Below, one piece after another: positions 13,115 through 20,436 of a DNA stretch of 25,387 nucleotides. The position numbers and the translations under genes are program-made. The notes beneath the pieces were generated by a model. It saw nothing but the letters and a program-made list of their open reading frames with translations. It had not been told where the DNA came from and made no database searches. Origin of the DNA: a virus; IMG/VR virus record IMGVR_UViG_3300035523_000139, positions 1-25,387 of that record. One strand, given 5' to 3'. How positions within the stretch are numbered: position 1 is the first letter of the stretch; the number at the start of each line of letters is the position of its first letter.

Positions 13115-14533
13115 TTATTCCGGCGCATGAATGCCTAACGAAGCGTAGAATCGACGGGTATCTAGTTCACGTTTGGCTTGTGGCAAGCTCTTATATTTGG
13201 TGCCCTTAGGAGTTATGGCTCTTTCGTATTGCCGCTTAGCAACATGAATTCCTTCAGCGCCAGTATGTGCGTTGAGTCCACCTTCCACTTTTCCGCCCGA
13301 GTTCTCATTTAGCACACGGAAGACATAACCCTCCCTATATTCTTTGGTTCCTGGCTTGACGTGGTTATTAATGTGATTCCACTCGTACCCCGGGTCTTTA
13401 AAAGCATCCTTGTACTTTATAATCGGTCCCTTTACGAATTCTGCCTTTGGCCGTAGTCGGTTTGCGCTACTTTCATCAAGATCGTTCGTCGCCACCGCAT
13501 CGCTTTGACCGGAGCCCCCTCCAACCTTCTCACTCCTGACCGACTTTTGCGCGTCACGTAACGCATTCGCCGAAGTTGCACTTACAGCCGCATTCATCCC
13601 AGGCATGCCGGTTTCCCCGTCGCCTGAAAGCATCCTCGACACCGAACCGGTCGCAACTGGCAGCCCTCGCCTCGCCTTCGCTAGCGCATCCAAGCCCGCT
13701 TGATCGCGCAGGCCTACTGCGGCTCGTCGGCCGACAACCGATAGGCTCGGTTTTAGCGCGCTCTCAGCTGCGAGTCCTCCTTCGCGGGCGACGGCGGACG
13801 GGAGGGCGCGTCCGCCCACTCGAGAGAGTGCTAGCTGAGCAATAGCGGCAGTTGGATGATCTTCGAGCCCCTTCCACACGCCATTGACGGCGTTCTGCGC
13901 TGTCGCTGCGGCAAGCGATCTGTCGCCGCCCGCCGCGTAGCCTGCCGCGCGTCCCAACTTCGTGAGGACACCGTTATTGTCAACGCCAAACGACTGCCTA
14001 AAGCGATCATATGTTCGTCCTGATGATGCCTCTGCAGCCTTCGCGTGTTCCCGAGAGCCTGCGATATCGCCCCGAAGCTCATCGATTGTTCCCGCCACTG
14101 CGTGGTATCCGCCCTTGCCGACGTCGCCGATGGCGTCACCCAAGCCCTGTGCCATGGCACCGAGGTTGTTTTGCGACAAGAAGCCACGAGCGTCGCTTGC
14201 GACATAATCTGCTCGTTCACGAGCAGCCTGCCCCAGCAGGCCAAGCATGCCCGGTTTGCGCCGCTCGGCCTCGGCTTTGAGCGCAGGAAGAGCGGCGGCG
14301 TTGCGTTGTCGAACCGCTTCGACGGCTTCTCGCGATGGGGCAGATCGGTCGCCGATGAGGCGCAGCATTTCGCTTCTCGGCATCGAGGGTGGTTCGATCT
14401 CGCTGACGTCGCCGTTGGGGAAGCTGGACGCGTCGCTGCGAAACATGTCGGGGAAATAGCGGCTTGGTTCGGGTCCAGGCCGACCGCTACGATCAAGCGA
14501 GGCTCGCTCCTGCTCCCAATACGTGTCAAACAT
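13115..14533 (-). CDS. Phage virion-type protein with C-terminal toxin-like domain
   Basis: 472 residues; ATG preceded by AAAGGAGAATCACA. Residues 1-360 are Ala/Gly-rich and helical (MLGLLGQAARERADY, NNLGAMAQGLGDAIGDVGKG, LAAATAQNAVNGVWKGLEDH), like internal or ejected proteins of short-tailed phages. A Gly/Ser/Asp-rich linker (about 335-358) leads to a different C-terminal part from about residue 363: FVKGPIIKYKDAFKDPGYEW, HINNHVKPGTKEYREGYVF, then charged segments with TKYKSLPQAKRELDTRRFYA. This end is His-, Lys- and Tyr-rich and its DNA (13115-13447) is visibly more AT-rich, pointing to separate origin. With immunity-like genes directly behind it, this is the layout of a polymorphic toxin. 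The catalytic type of the toxin domain is not recognised. Confidence 0.65.
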   Translation of the reverse strand: MFDTYWEQERASLDRSGRPGPEPSRYFPDMFRSDASSFPNGDVSEIEPPSMPRSEMLRLIGDRSAPSREAVEAVRQRNAAALPALKAEAERRKPGMLGLLGQAARERADYVASDARGFLSQNNLGAMAQGLGDAIGDVGKGGYHAVAGTIDELRGDIAGSREHAKAAEASSGRTYDRFRQSFGVDNNGVLTKLGRAAGYAAGGDRSLAAATAQNAVNGVWKGLEDHPTAAIAQLALSRVGGRALPSAVAREGGLAAESALKPSLSVVGRRAAVGLRDQAGLDALAKARRGLPVATGSVSRMLSGDGETGMPGMNAAVSATSANALRDAQKSVRSEKVGGGSGQSDAVATNDLDESSANRLRPKAEFVKGPIIKYKDAFKDPGYEWNHINNHVKPGTKEYREGYVFRVLNENSGGKVEGGLNAHTGAEGIHVAKRQYERAITPKGTKYKSLPQAKRELDTRRFYASLGIHAPE

Positions 14534-14554
14534 TGTGATTCTCCTTTCACATGG

Positions 14555-15460
14555 TTAAGGTATCCAGTCCGCAACCGCGTCGATAATCCGTTGCGCTGAG
14601 ATCATGTCGATGCAGCGGGGGAAGCCGCTGGGGGCGACGTCGACGCAGAGCGAGTCGGGCTTGTCGTTGCCGTCGCCCATAGGCCGGGTTCGCGAGCGCC
14701 AGCAGGCGCCGTTTGCGCAGCATGGCAGGCGGCCAACTGTGTCTAGGTATGCGTGGCCGGGATACTGCTCCCAGTGCGCGGGTTCACGTCCGCCCGCGAT
14801 CACGACGCAGGGGCGTAGCGCGCCGGTCGGTGTCGGCACTGCGGCGCTGAGGTGCATCGGAAAGCTCACCGGTGTGATCACACCGCTGGCGTGAGCCATG
14901 AGGTCGACGAGGCCGCGAATTGTGGTCGCGCCCACTCTATCGATCACGCCGCGCAGACGCGGATGGTTGTGGTTGGCGGCGCCGATCTGGACGAACGCTA
15001 CGCGCCCCGCGAACTCATCGACCACCGCCTGCAGCTTCGCGGGATCGGGCCATTTGGCCGTAAAATCGGTCTTGCCACCCGCATCGATCAGCCAGTACGG
15101 CTGCGGAAGGTCGGGTGACGACGCGGCGTCGGGAGTGGCGTAGACATCGCCCTTGAACTCAGTCGGGTGGATGTGCACATTCAGCCTCCGCGCCAGAAAC
15201 TCGACGAAACCGTAGATAAAATGCACGGGCCGGCGCGTGGATTCGTTCACGAGCGGATACTCGCACTCGATCACGCGCGCGTCGGGATCGCCGTCCGCGA
15301 TGGGCGTTATGTACGGGTTGAACGACCACAGATCCGGGCACGATGTGCGCACATCGGTGACGAACCGGCTCGGTTGACAGCGATGCAAATCGCGGACTGC
15401 GGCGGTGAGCATGACAATGTCGCCGGGGCAGAGATGGTTGCGTAGTATGAGCTTCTGCAT
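14555..15460 (-). CDS. Glycosyltransferase family 9-like protein
   Basis: 301 residues resembling ADP-heptose:LPS heptosyltransferase (GT9) proteins. The N terminus has LRNHLCPGDIVMLTAAVRDL, the GD-x-V-x-x-T-x-x-x-R-D-L type start; a second Rossmann half has FVQIGAANHNHPRLRGV, TTIRGLVDLMAHASGVITP and SFPMHLSAAV. A C-terminal Cys-rich piece (LPCCANGACWRSRT, SLCVDVAPSGFPRC) may bind metal. It would transfer a sugar, perhaps to virion or cell-surface glycan. The ATG at 15460 directly abuts a repeat element that contributes the purine-rich stretch before it. It is followed 21 bp later by the toxin-like gene. Confidence 0.75.
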   Translation of the reverse strand: MQKLILRNHLCPGDIVMLTAAVRDLHRCQPSRFVTDVRTSCPDLWSFNPYITPIADGDPDARVIECEYPLVNESTRRPVHFIYGFVEFLARRLNVHIHPTEFKGDVYATPDAASSPDLPQPYWLIDAGGKTDFTAKWPDPAKLQAVVDEFAGRVAFVQIGAANHNHPRLRGVIDRVGATTIRGLVDLMAHASGVITPVSFPMHLSAAVPTPTGALRPCVVIAGGREPAHWEQYPGHAYLDTVGRLPCCANGACWRSRTRPMGDGNDKPDSLCVDVAPSGFPRCIDMISAQRIIDAVADWIP

Positions 15461-15461
15461 G

Positions 15462-15670
15462 ACCTCGCCCCCCGGCCCCCTCTCCTTGGAAAGTAGAGGG
15501 GGAGTTGGAAAGATAAGTCGGGAAGAGGAAAGAAGACCTCACCTGGCCAGCGGACTGGCCCAAGCCCGGCCCCTCTCCTAGGATAAGTAGAGGGGAGTAT
15601 GAAAGAGATATCGACGATGGCATTCTCCGGTTCCCCTCGCCTTTCTAAGGAGAGGGGCTAGGGGTGAGGT
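15462..15670. mobile_element. MITE-like palindromic element between two glycosyltransferase genes
   Basis: About 209 bp with imperfect terminal inverted repeats of about 30 bp: left ACCTCGCCCCCCGGCCCCCT, right (as reverse complement) ACCTCACCCCTAGCCCCTCT. Inside are hairpins built from CCCCTCT/AGAGGGG and the 41-bp motif at 15536-15576 shared with 5754-5794. It fills the gap exactly, ending five bases before the neighbouring stop codon and one base from the next start. There is no transposase. CCTCACCCC..CCCCTCTCC elements of this kind occur as dispersed repeats in several bacterial phyla. Confidence 0.55.
15536..15576. repeat. 41-bp intergenic repeat (second copy at 5754-5794)
   Basis: Contains GACTGGCCCAAGCCC and aligns base for base, without gaps, to 5754-5794 with about eight differences. 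It is nested in the MITE-like element. Confidence 0.65.
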
Positions 15671-15675
15671 AATTC

Positions 15676-16473
15676 CTACGGCATCGCCCCAGCGCCGGCG
15701 TTTGGGTCGGCGAAGTCTTCTCGGGTGTATTCGGTGAGGCCGAATGCTTGCGCGACGCCCCAGTACGAGTCGGCGGTGGCGTAGTCGTGCCACAGGATGC
15801 CGGGATTGTAGATCGAGCGGCCCGTGCCCAGAAGCGGCCAGTAGCCGTACCCGTCGGCGTCGCGCGCATGGTCGCCTTCGCGCGGTGACCAGCGTTCGAG
15901 CCGCCGCGTGACGTCGCATGCGCTTCGGTGGACATCGCGGGCGAGTTCGTGGACAAGGCCTTCGACGAACGCCGACTCATTCCGCGCTACATACCCGCGC
16001 AGCGTCTCGACCGCGCCTGCAGCAAACCATGTTCGCACATGGTAAGCGGTGCATTCGGTGCGAAAACCGAAGCCGAAGTCGCTACAGGCGCCGGAGTACG
16101 TTGCGAACTGGGTGTTGAACGCCAGCTCGCGGAACGTGTCCACCCATGGCCGCATGATCACGAAGCGGCGCGAGAGCTTCACGACGTAGTCGAGATCGTG
16201 CCCCCTGGCCCAGTCGAAACCCGCCACCAGCGCCGCCATATCGCCCACGGTGGCCGCCTGTCGGTATGGCGATGCGTCAAAGTCCACGCCGTATTCGCGG
16301 CATAGCGCAAGCAGATTGTCCTGCTGCGGACTGGCGTCGTCGTGAACGATCACCGGCACATCGGGCCAGTAGCGGCGACGCGCTTCGAGTTGCAGGTGCA
16401 CGTACGGCAGCGCGGCAAATGTGCCCACGACAACGCCGACGCGGGCTTTGGGGCTGGATAGGATTCGGTACAT
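15676..16473 (-). CDS. Glycosyltransferase-like (GT-A type) protein
   Basis: 265 residues; ATG preceded by GTAAGGAGAAGAC. The N terminus looks like a nucleotide-sugar-binding GT-A fold: VGVVVGTFAALPYVHLQLEA, then WPDVPVIVHDDASPQQDNLL and the ENxG-like EYGVDF. A DLDYVVKLSRRFV segment follows where GT-A enzymes carry a DxD-type metal site. The C-terminal half has aromatic strands and GYGYWPLLGTGRSIYNPGIL. Acceptor unknown. With the GT9-like gene it forms a pair that could glycosylate virion proteins or remodel the host surface after infection. It begins the second cargo block, directly after a terminator. Confidence 0.65.
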   Translation of the reverse strand: MYRILSSPKARVGVVVGTFAALPYVHLQLEARRRYWPDVPVIVHDDASPQQDNLLALCREYGVDFDASPYRQAATVGDMAALVAGFDWARGHDLDYVVKLSRRFVIMRPWVDTFRELAFNTQFATYSGACSDFGFGFRTECTAYHVRTWFAAGAVETLRGYVARNESAFVEGLVHELARDVHRSACDVTRRLERWSPREGDHARDADGYGYWPLLGTGRSIYNPGILWHDYATADSYWGVAQAFGLTEYTREDFADPNAGAGAMP

Positions 16474-16537
16474 GTCTTCTCCTTACGGCGTGACGACGGC
16501 GGGAGGCTGGTCGATTGTGCGGCACGGCTCACCGACG

Positions 16538-16567
16538 AAAAAAGCCCCTCGGGTAAGCGAGGGGCTT
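16538..16567 (-). terminator. Intrinsic terminator between cargo blocks 1 and 2
   Basis: On the minus strand AAGCCCCTCG-cttacc-CGAGGGGCTT followed by a T-run. It ends transcripts of the 87-residue gene before the glycosyltransferase pair. Its stem nearly repeats that at 11562-11587. Confidence 0.85.
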
Positions 16568-16619
16568 CTTTAATACTTGTCGATTGTCAATTTTATGGGC
16601 GGCGAAGTTCTATGTGTAC

Positions 16620-16883
16620 TCAGCCCGAATGTCGCGAGCCACGACCGAGAGACTTCCAGAGGGCGGCGGCCACGGTGTAAACCCAAGAGACGTGGTTACC
16701 TGGAAGCTCTTGAGGCGGCGCAACCGCGACTGAGGCAGGCGTGGCATCACGTGAGTGGCCGGGCCACGCGAAGCGACGCTCCAGCTCTTCGCGAGAAAGC
16801 GTGTCGATGTGCGCTAGAACAGCTTCGTGCTGAGCCTGATACTCAACATCCACCGTATTCGATTTTGCGCTAATCAACGACAT
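16620..16883 (-). CDS. Hypothetical protein, 87 residues
   Basis: ATG preceded by GAGAGGGATCCG. The first half is helical and charged (DVEYQAQHEAVLAHIDTLSREELERRFAW), the second Pro/Ala-rich with a short hydrophobic piece (WVYTVAAALWKSLGRG). It lies 103 bp after the ADP-ribosyltransferase-like gene and before a terminator. It could be a partner (for example an antitoxin) of that enzyme, but nothing in the sequence shows this, and the family is not recognised. Confidence 0.45.
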   Translation of the reverse strand: MSLISAKSNTVDVEYQAQHEAVLAHIDTLSREELERRFAWPGHSRDATPASVAVAPPQELPGNHVSWVYTVAAALWKSLGRGSRHSG

Positions 16884-16986
16884 CGGATCCCTCTCATGCA
16901 GCCTAAAGCGTCACCGGACATTATCGCTGTGCCTGGTTAAGCCTACCTACAACGAATAGTCGGTTGCCAAACCCGCCAACATAACC

Positions 16987-17547
16987 CTAAAAGGTTACCC
17001 GTTTTACATCCGAAATACAACTTACATCTCGTACGGCAATCTGAATATGTGTCTCGCGCAAGATACGGGATCCAGGATAAACTGGTCCGCCCTCGGGAAA
17101 ACAGCCACGGACCGATTGGAACAACTTTCCACTGACCCGCCCGAAATCTTGACAATAGAACTCGACAATTGCCCTATCAAGACGATGGGCCTTACCGTCG
17201 TTTGCGGGGATGTTAGCTCCTACGAGTTCGGCGCGCTTGACGATCCTGTCGTACGCCTCACGAAGACCTTGAGCGAATTGAGTGTCAAGAAGATTCAGGC
17301 AGAACCCCAATTGAACAGTTGCCGACACCACAGCCGCGTCAGCTCCGTAAAGTCTGCCAGCCCACTCTATCGCGCGGTGCGGCGCATACTCCCAAAAATA
17401 GACGCCTTCCCCAAGCCAGTCATAGTCATTCCGCGACGGAAGAAAAGAGTCTCCCTCAATAAGCCTCTGAGCAACCTCCGCGTTGCAGCCATGATATCCA
17501 ACGACTGAGAAAGGTAAAAGAGTTGACTGTGAAAGTAATTCGTCCAC
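16987..17547 (-). CDS. PARP-like ADP-ribosyltransferase, probable toxin/effector
   Basis: 186 residues from the GTG at 17547; an in-frame TTG at 17565 would add six. The motifs fit an H-Y-[EQ]-type ADP-ribosyltransferase: YHG at 18-20 (His19 for NAD), YDWLGEGVYFWE at 42-53 (Tyr50), a helical middle, and ETHIQIAVRDVSCI at 165-178, where Glu165 or Gln169 would be the third active-site residue. Such enzymes move ADP-ribose from NAD to protein or nucleic acid and often act as toxins. No signal peptide, so it would act in the cell where it is made or be carried by the virion. The DNA is clearly more AT-rich than the capsid genes, suggesting recent transfer. Family call is by motif; the target is unknown. 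Confidence 0.65.
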   Translation of the reverse strand: MDELLSQSTLLPFSVVGYHGCNAEVAQRLIEGDSFLPSRNDYDWLGEGVYFWEYAPHRAIEWAGRLYGADAAVVSATVQLGFCLNLLDTQFAQGLREAYDRIVKRAELVGANIPANDGKAHRLDRAIVEFYCQDFGRVSGKLFQSVRGCFPEGGPVYPGSRILRETHIQIAVRDVSCISDVKRVTF

Positions 17548-17604
17548 TATTACCGACTGCCTCAATTCACTGAGATAACGTTGGAATACAATAAATAAAA
17601 TCCA

Positions 17605-17763
17605 TTATGACCCTGCGAGTCTACCCCTGACGAAGTCCTCTGGCCCAGCCTCATACAACACGAAATGCTTGGCGGCCTCGGTGAAGCCTCCGGGGTTCCT
17701 GAGAGGCTTGTGTACAACCCAACCTGCGCCATCAATTGCCAAGATTTGTAATCGGTCGAACAA
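17605..17763 (-). other. Coding-like tail in another frame after the beta-propeller gene
   Basis: Overlapping and following the stop of the beta-propeller gene, another frame reads RLQILAIDGAGWVVHKPLRN, then a Phe/Glu/Gly-rich end to a TAA at 17605. Its composition looks like real protein, unlike the frame upstream of it. It may be the lost C terminus of the propeller gene after a frameshift, or the remnant of another gene. It has no start codon of its own. Confidence 0.3.
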
Positions 17764-18751
17764 CGATGTCGCCGCTCCTGGTCGCCTCGGCAACGCGCTT
17801 TCCGTCATGCGAATACGCCCGAGGAACAGCGCCAGAAATGGCACGCAACCCACCCAGTCGCCCCTTTGTATCAACCCACAAAACAATTCCGCGCGTCCCG
17901 GCGGCTGAGATTCCGAATAAGGACTTGCCGTCGGGAGATTCCAACGTGTCTGTGATCGACTCTTCGACGAGTGTGGGTGGGCCGACAACGCTGAGATCGC
18001 CGCTTCTTAATGAGTAGATCCGGTGGCCAGCTAGCACAAATATCGAACGCGCCTTGCGCGCTATCGTGACGCAAACTACGTCGTCATGTAACGTAACTCT
18101 GCGCAATTCTGTCATCGACGGCCACGCTAGCACACGAACTCGACGACCTTCGCTGAGCACTATGGCTTTAGCATCGGGGAACACTGCTGTGTTGGCCTGG
18201 CCAATGAGCTTCCGCGTTTTGATTAGCTCACCTGTTGTCGTGTTGATCACATACAAAACGCTCGCTCCCGTATCGGGGCTATAGCCAGCGGACAGTGCTG
18301 TCGATCCTACGACGCTGACGCTCCAAGGACCGGCGGGCATGCTCCCGCGCACGGTCTGCTTTTGGCGACTTCTCGTGTTCCATATAACGAGAGATCCAGG
18401 GTCGCCATCGGGCGTCGTTGTTGCAGAAATGAGCCGACGACTATCTATCCACGCTGTCCGGCCATCACTGCCGAACGTGTCTATGCCATAGAACGTGCGG
18501 CGATGTCGTGCGATGTCGAACACACTAATGTCAAACACGTCGTTGCCTCGCGTTTGTTGCTCATTTCGACCAAAGGCGAGTTTCGTTCCGTCTGGCGAAA
18601 AAGCGATAGTAGCCGCTGTAGCGTGGACACGAAATAGTTCGCTTTTGGTCGTATTGGCCGCAGGTGCCTTTGTTGGGTTACCTAAGCAACTCATCGGTAA
18701 TGCGCATGCGACAAAGACTATCAATGCAAGCAATCGATTAGTGGTGCTCAT
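17732..18751 (-). CDS. Exported WD40/beta-propeller-like protein
   Basis: 339 residues from the ATG at 18751 (ACAGGAAAC upstream; the frame is open to 18802 but lacks a site there). An N-terminal signal peptide (NRLLALIVFVACALPMSCLG) could be cut by signal peptidase I; the cysteine lacks a good lipobox. The mature part has propeller-like repeats: TIAFSPDGTKLAFGR, VFDISVFDIARHRR, LVIWNTRSRQ, VLYVINTTTGELIKTRKL and ESPDGKSLFGIS. Such domains bind partners rather than catalyse. An exported propeller is unusual between capsid genes and suggests cargo acting on the bacterial envelope. Its 3' end may be frameshifted. A terminator separates it from the capsid genes. Confidence 0.65.
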   Translation of the reverse strand: MSTTNRLLALIVFVACALPMSCLGNPTKAPAANTTKSELFRVHATAATIAFSPDGTKLAFGRNEQQTRGNDVFDISVFDIARHRRTFYGIDTFGSDGRTAWIDSRRLISATTTPDGDPGSLVIWNTRSRQKQTVRGSMPAGPWSVSVVGSTALSAGYSPDTGASVLYVINTTTGELIKTRKLIGQANTAVFPDAKAIVLSEGRRVRVLAWPSMTELRRVTLHDDVVCVTIARKARSIFVLAGHRIYSLRSGDLSVVGPPTLVEESITDTLESPDGKSLFGISAAGTRGIVLWVDTKGRLGGLRAISGAVPRAYSHDGKRVAEATRSGDIVVRPITNLGN

Positions 18752-18828
18752 GTTTCCTGTGTTCGCCGCGTTCACGCTTGATTCCTTTAGCCACGACCGC
18801 AAGCTCTGTAGGCGTCGGATGAAACGTA

Positions 18829-18854
18829 AAGCCTCCCGGTTTCCCGAGAGGCTT
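18829..18854 (-). terminator. Hairpin terminator after the capsid gene block
   Basis: AAGCCTCTCGG-gaaa-CCGGGAGGCTT on the minus strand, an 11-bp stem (one mismatch) with a GAAA loop and only a short T-tract. It follows the small capsid-protein gene by 23 bp and precedes the propeller gene, so it marks the head-gene/cargo border. Confidence 0.75.
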
Positions 18855-18877
18855 CTGCTCGTCCACCCACCCAGCCC

Positions 18878-19228
18878 TTACGGTCTGGCAGGCACAATCC
18901 ATGCCTCGTACGTCACGCTCGGCGTGGTGCCGGCGATTGTAGCGGTGAGGCGGATGTATCGCTTATCAGTTTCGAACGAGACCGACGTTTCACCGACTGC
19001 CGTCATCGACGCTTTGCGGGCGAACGCGAGATCGGTGAAGTTGGCGTTGTCGGCGCTGTGCTGCACCTTGAATGCCGCTGCGGCGTCGGTGCCCGTGATC
19101 GCGCTCACACGCACCGACGCTTTCATTCCCCGACGAGGCGTACCGGCGCCGAGGTCGAAACCGGCGCTGTTGAACGACGCCGTCTTGGTGATCGGCGTCT
19201 GTAATACTGCGTTGTTGTCTCGTGGCAT
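18878..19228 (-). CDS. Capsid-associated decoration-type protein (Bbp16-like)
   Basis: 116 residues from the ATG at 19228; the frame is open to 19282, but the added residues are encoded in a hairpin leader. The beta-strand pattern (KTASFNSAGFDLGAG, GMKASVRVSAITGTDAAAAF, KVQHSADNANFTDLAFAR, VSFETDKRYIRLTATIAG) resembles the small Bbp16-type proteins that follow the major capsid gene in many short-tailed phages and decorate or stabilise the head. It is 130 bp after the capsid gene, with a GCGCGCTTC/GAAGCGCGC hairpin between. Family call by pattern and position. Confidence 0.65.
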   Translation of the reverse strand: MPRDNNAVLQTPITKTASFNSAGFDLGAGTPRRGMKASVRVSAITGTDAAAAFKVQHSADNANFTDLAFARKASMTAVGETSVSFETDKRYIRLTATIAGTTPSVTYEAWIVPARP

Positions 19229-19308
19229 CTTCTTTAACCCTTTCTCATAAGGCGCGCTTCCCATCAAACGAAGCGCGCCCATCTCTTAACCGCGTCCAGC
19301 GTCACGCT

Positions 19309-19348
19309 GGCGCCGTCCGCGTAGGACGCCCGAGCGGCGAGCGCTCTT
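19309..19348. repeat. 40-bp GC-rich repeat after the capsid gene
   Basis: Aligns without gaps to 21302-21341 with about 34 of 40 bases the same, in the same orientation. Shared words include AGCGGCGAGCG and AGGACGCC. Each copy begins within about 10 bases of the stop codon of a preceding minus-strand gene. Confidence 0.6.
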
Positions 19349-19358
19349 CTCCCCCCGG

Positions 19359-20384
19359 CTACGCCACCTTGATGCCGTAGAGCCGGCCGACGGCGCGGGA
19401 GTTGGGCTGCCAGAGGCCGACACCCCAGTCGAAGACGATGCGGTAGGTGACGCCGTTGTTGAGCTTCTCGGGGCCCGACGGCTTGAGCGGTTCGAACTGC
19501 CAGCCTGCGAACGAGTTCTTGCCGTACTTGACGGCATAAAGGCTGGTGTACGATCCGCCGGTATCGGAAAGGCCGTTCGCGGGCTCGGTTGACGTAATGA
19601 TATGCGTCGACTGCGTGCCGTCTGCGGACGGCGACTTGCGGCCGACGTTGCGGATTTTGGCGTTCTTGTACTGCAGCACGCGGCGATCGAAGTTGTCGCG
19701 AGTGAGGTCGAAGCCGCCGCCCGCGCCAAGTTCGCGTATCCCCTGCTCGACCCGGCGCAAGAGGTCATCGTTCATGTAGATGACGACGTTGGTGCCGTCG
19801 GGCGAGCCCATCTCGTCGAGCAGCGACTGGAGCTGGCGAATGAGGACATTCGCGGTGGATCCCGTGAGGCCGTCGTCACTCAGGTCGGTTCCGCCTGCGT
19901 CAATCTTGCACGCCGGATTGGTCCCAAACTGCTCAGGATCGTCGAGGCGTGCACGGATGCCGACAAACGCGTTCTTGTCGCCCGTAATATGCTCGTTATT
20001 GATGAACTTGTCGTTCAGGTCGTACGACAGGCCCTTCAGATACATGTCTACCTGGACATCGAACGGGTTGCCGATCTGGTTCTTGTCCTTGAAGATGAAG
20101 TGGTCCATGTCGATCGAGTCTCGAATCACCCAGAGCTGCTCCTGGAACGACACTGGCTTGCCCTTGACGGCACTGGGCTCGCCATTGATCGGTGTCCAGT
20201 GCGGAGCCGGGAGTCCGCCGATGACGCGGCTGCCGTTGGCCAGCAGCGTGGCGTTGGTGATGAGCGGGATGTCCTGGAAAATATTGCCCGCCTCGATCAT
20301 CGAGAACGCGATTTCCTTCACTAGGGGCTCATTCGACGATTGGTACCAGTCGACGAGCGACAAAGCATTTGTATCTACTGACAT
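19359..20384 (-). CDS. Major capsid protein (HK97-type fold)
   Basis: 341 residues; ATG preceded by ATAAGGAGAAATAA. The N-terminal arm (SLVDWYQSSNEPLVKEIAFS) is followed by a peripheral domain with GGLPAPHWTPINGEPSAVKG and VSFQEQLWVIRDSIDMDHFI. The long central part has NVLIRQLQSLLDEMGSPDGT and VVIYMNDDLLRRVEQGI. The C terminus has YAVKYGKNSFAGWQFEPLKP and RIVFDWGVGLWQPNSRAVGR. These match major capsid proteins of short-tailed tailed phages. It forms the icosahedral shell on the scaffold encoded just upstream. No frameshift or fusion seen. Confidence 0.85.
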   Translation of the reverse strand: MSVDTNALSLVDWYQSSNEPLVKEIAFSMIEAGNIFQDIPLITNATLLANGSRVIGGLPAPHWTPINGEPSAVKGKPVSFQEQLWVIRDSIDMDHFIFKDKNQIGNPFDVQVDMYLKGLSYDLNDKFINNEHITGDKNAFVGIRARLDDPEQFGTNPACKIDAGGTDLSDDGLTGSTANVLIRQLQSLLDEMGSPDGTNVVIYMNDDLLRRVEQGIRELGAGGGFDLTRDNFDRRVLQYKNAKIRNVGRKSPSADGTQSTHIITSTEPANGLSDTGGSYTSLYAVKYGKNSFAGWQFEPLKPSGPEKLNNGVTYRIVFDWGVGLWQPNSRAVGRLYGIKVA

Positions 20385-20436
20385 TTATTTCTCCTTATTT
20401 GTGCGTATCGAGCGAAAGTGATCGTGCATATCGCCG

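Noticed and set aside
13831-14574. 247-residue minus-strand frame overlapping the toxin-like gene
   Set aside because: Composition (Arg/Ser/Pro noise) is that of an out-of-frame reading, and the 472-residue frame has the binding site.
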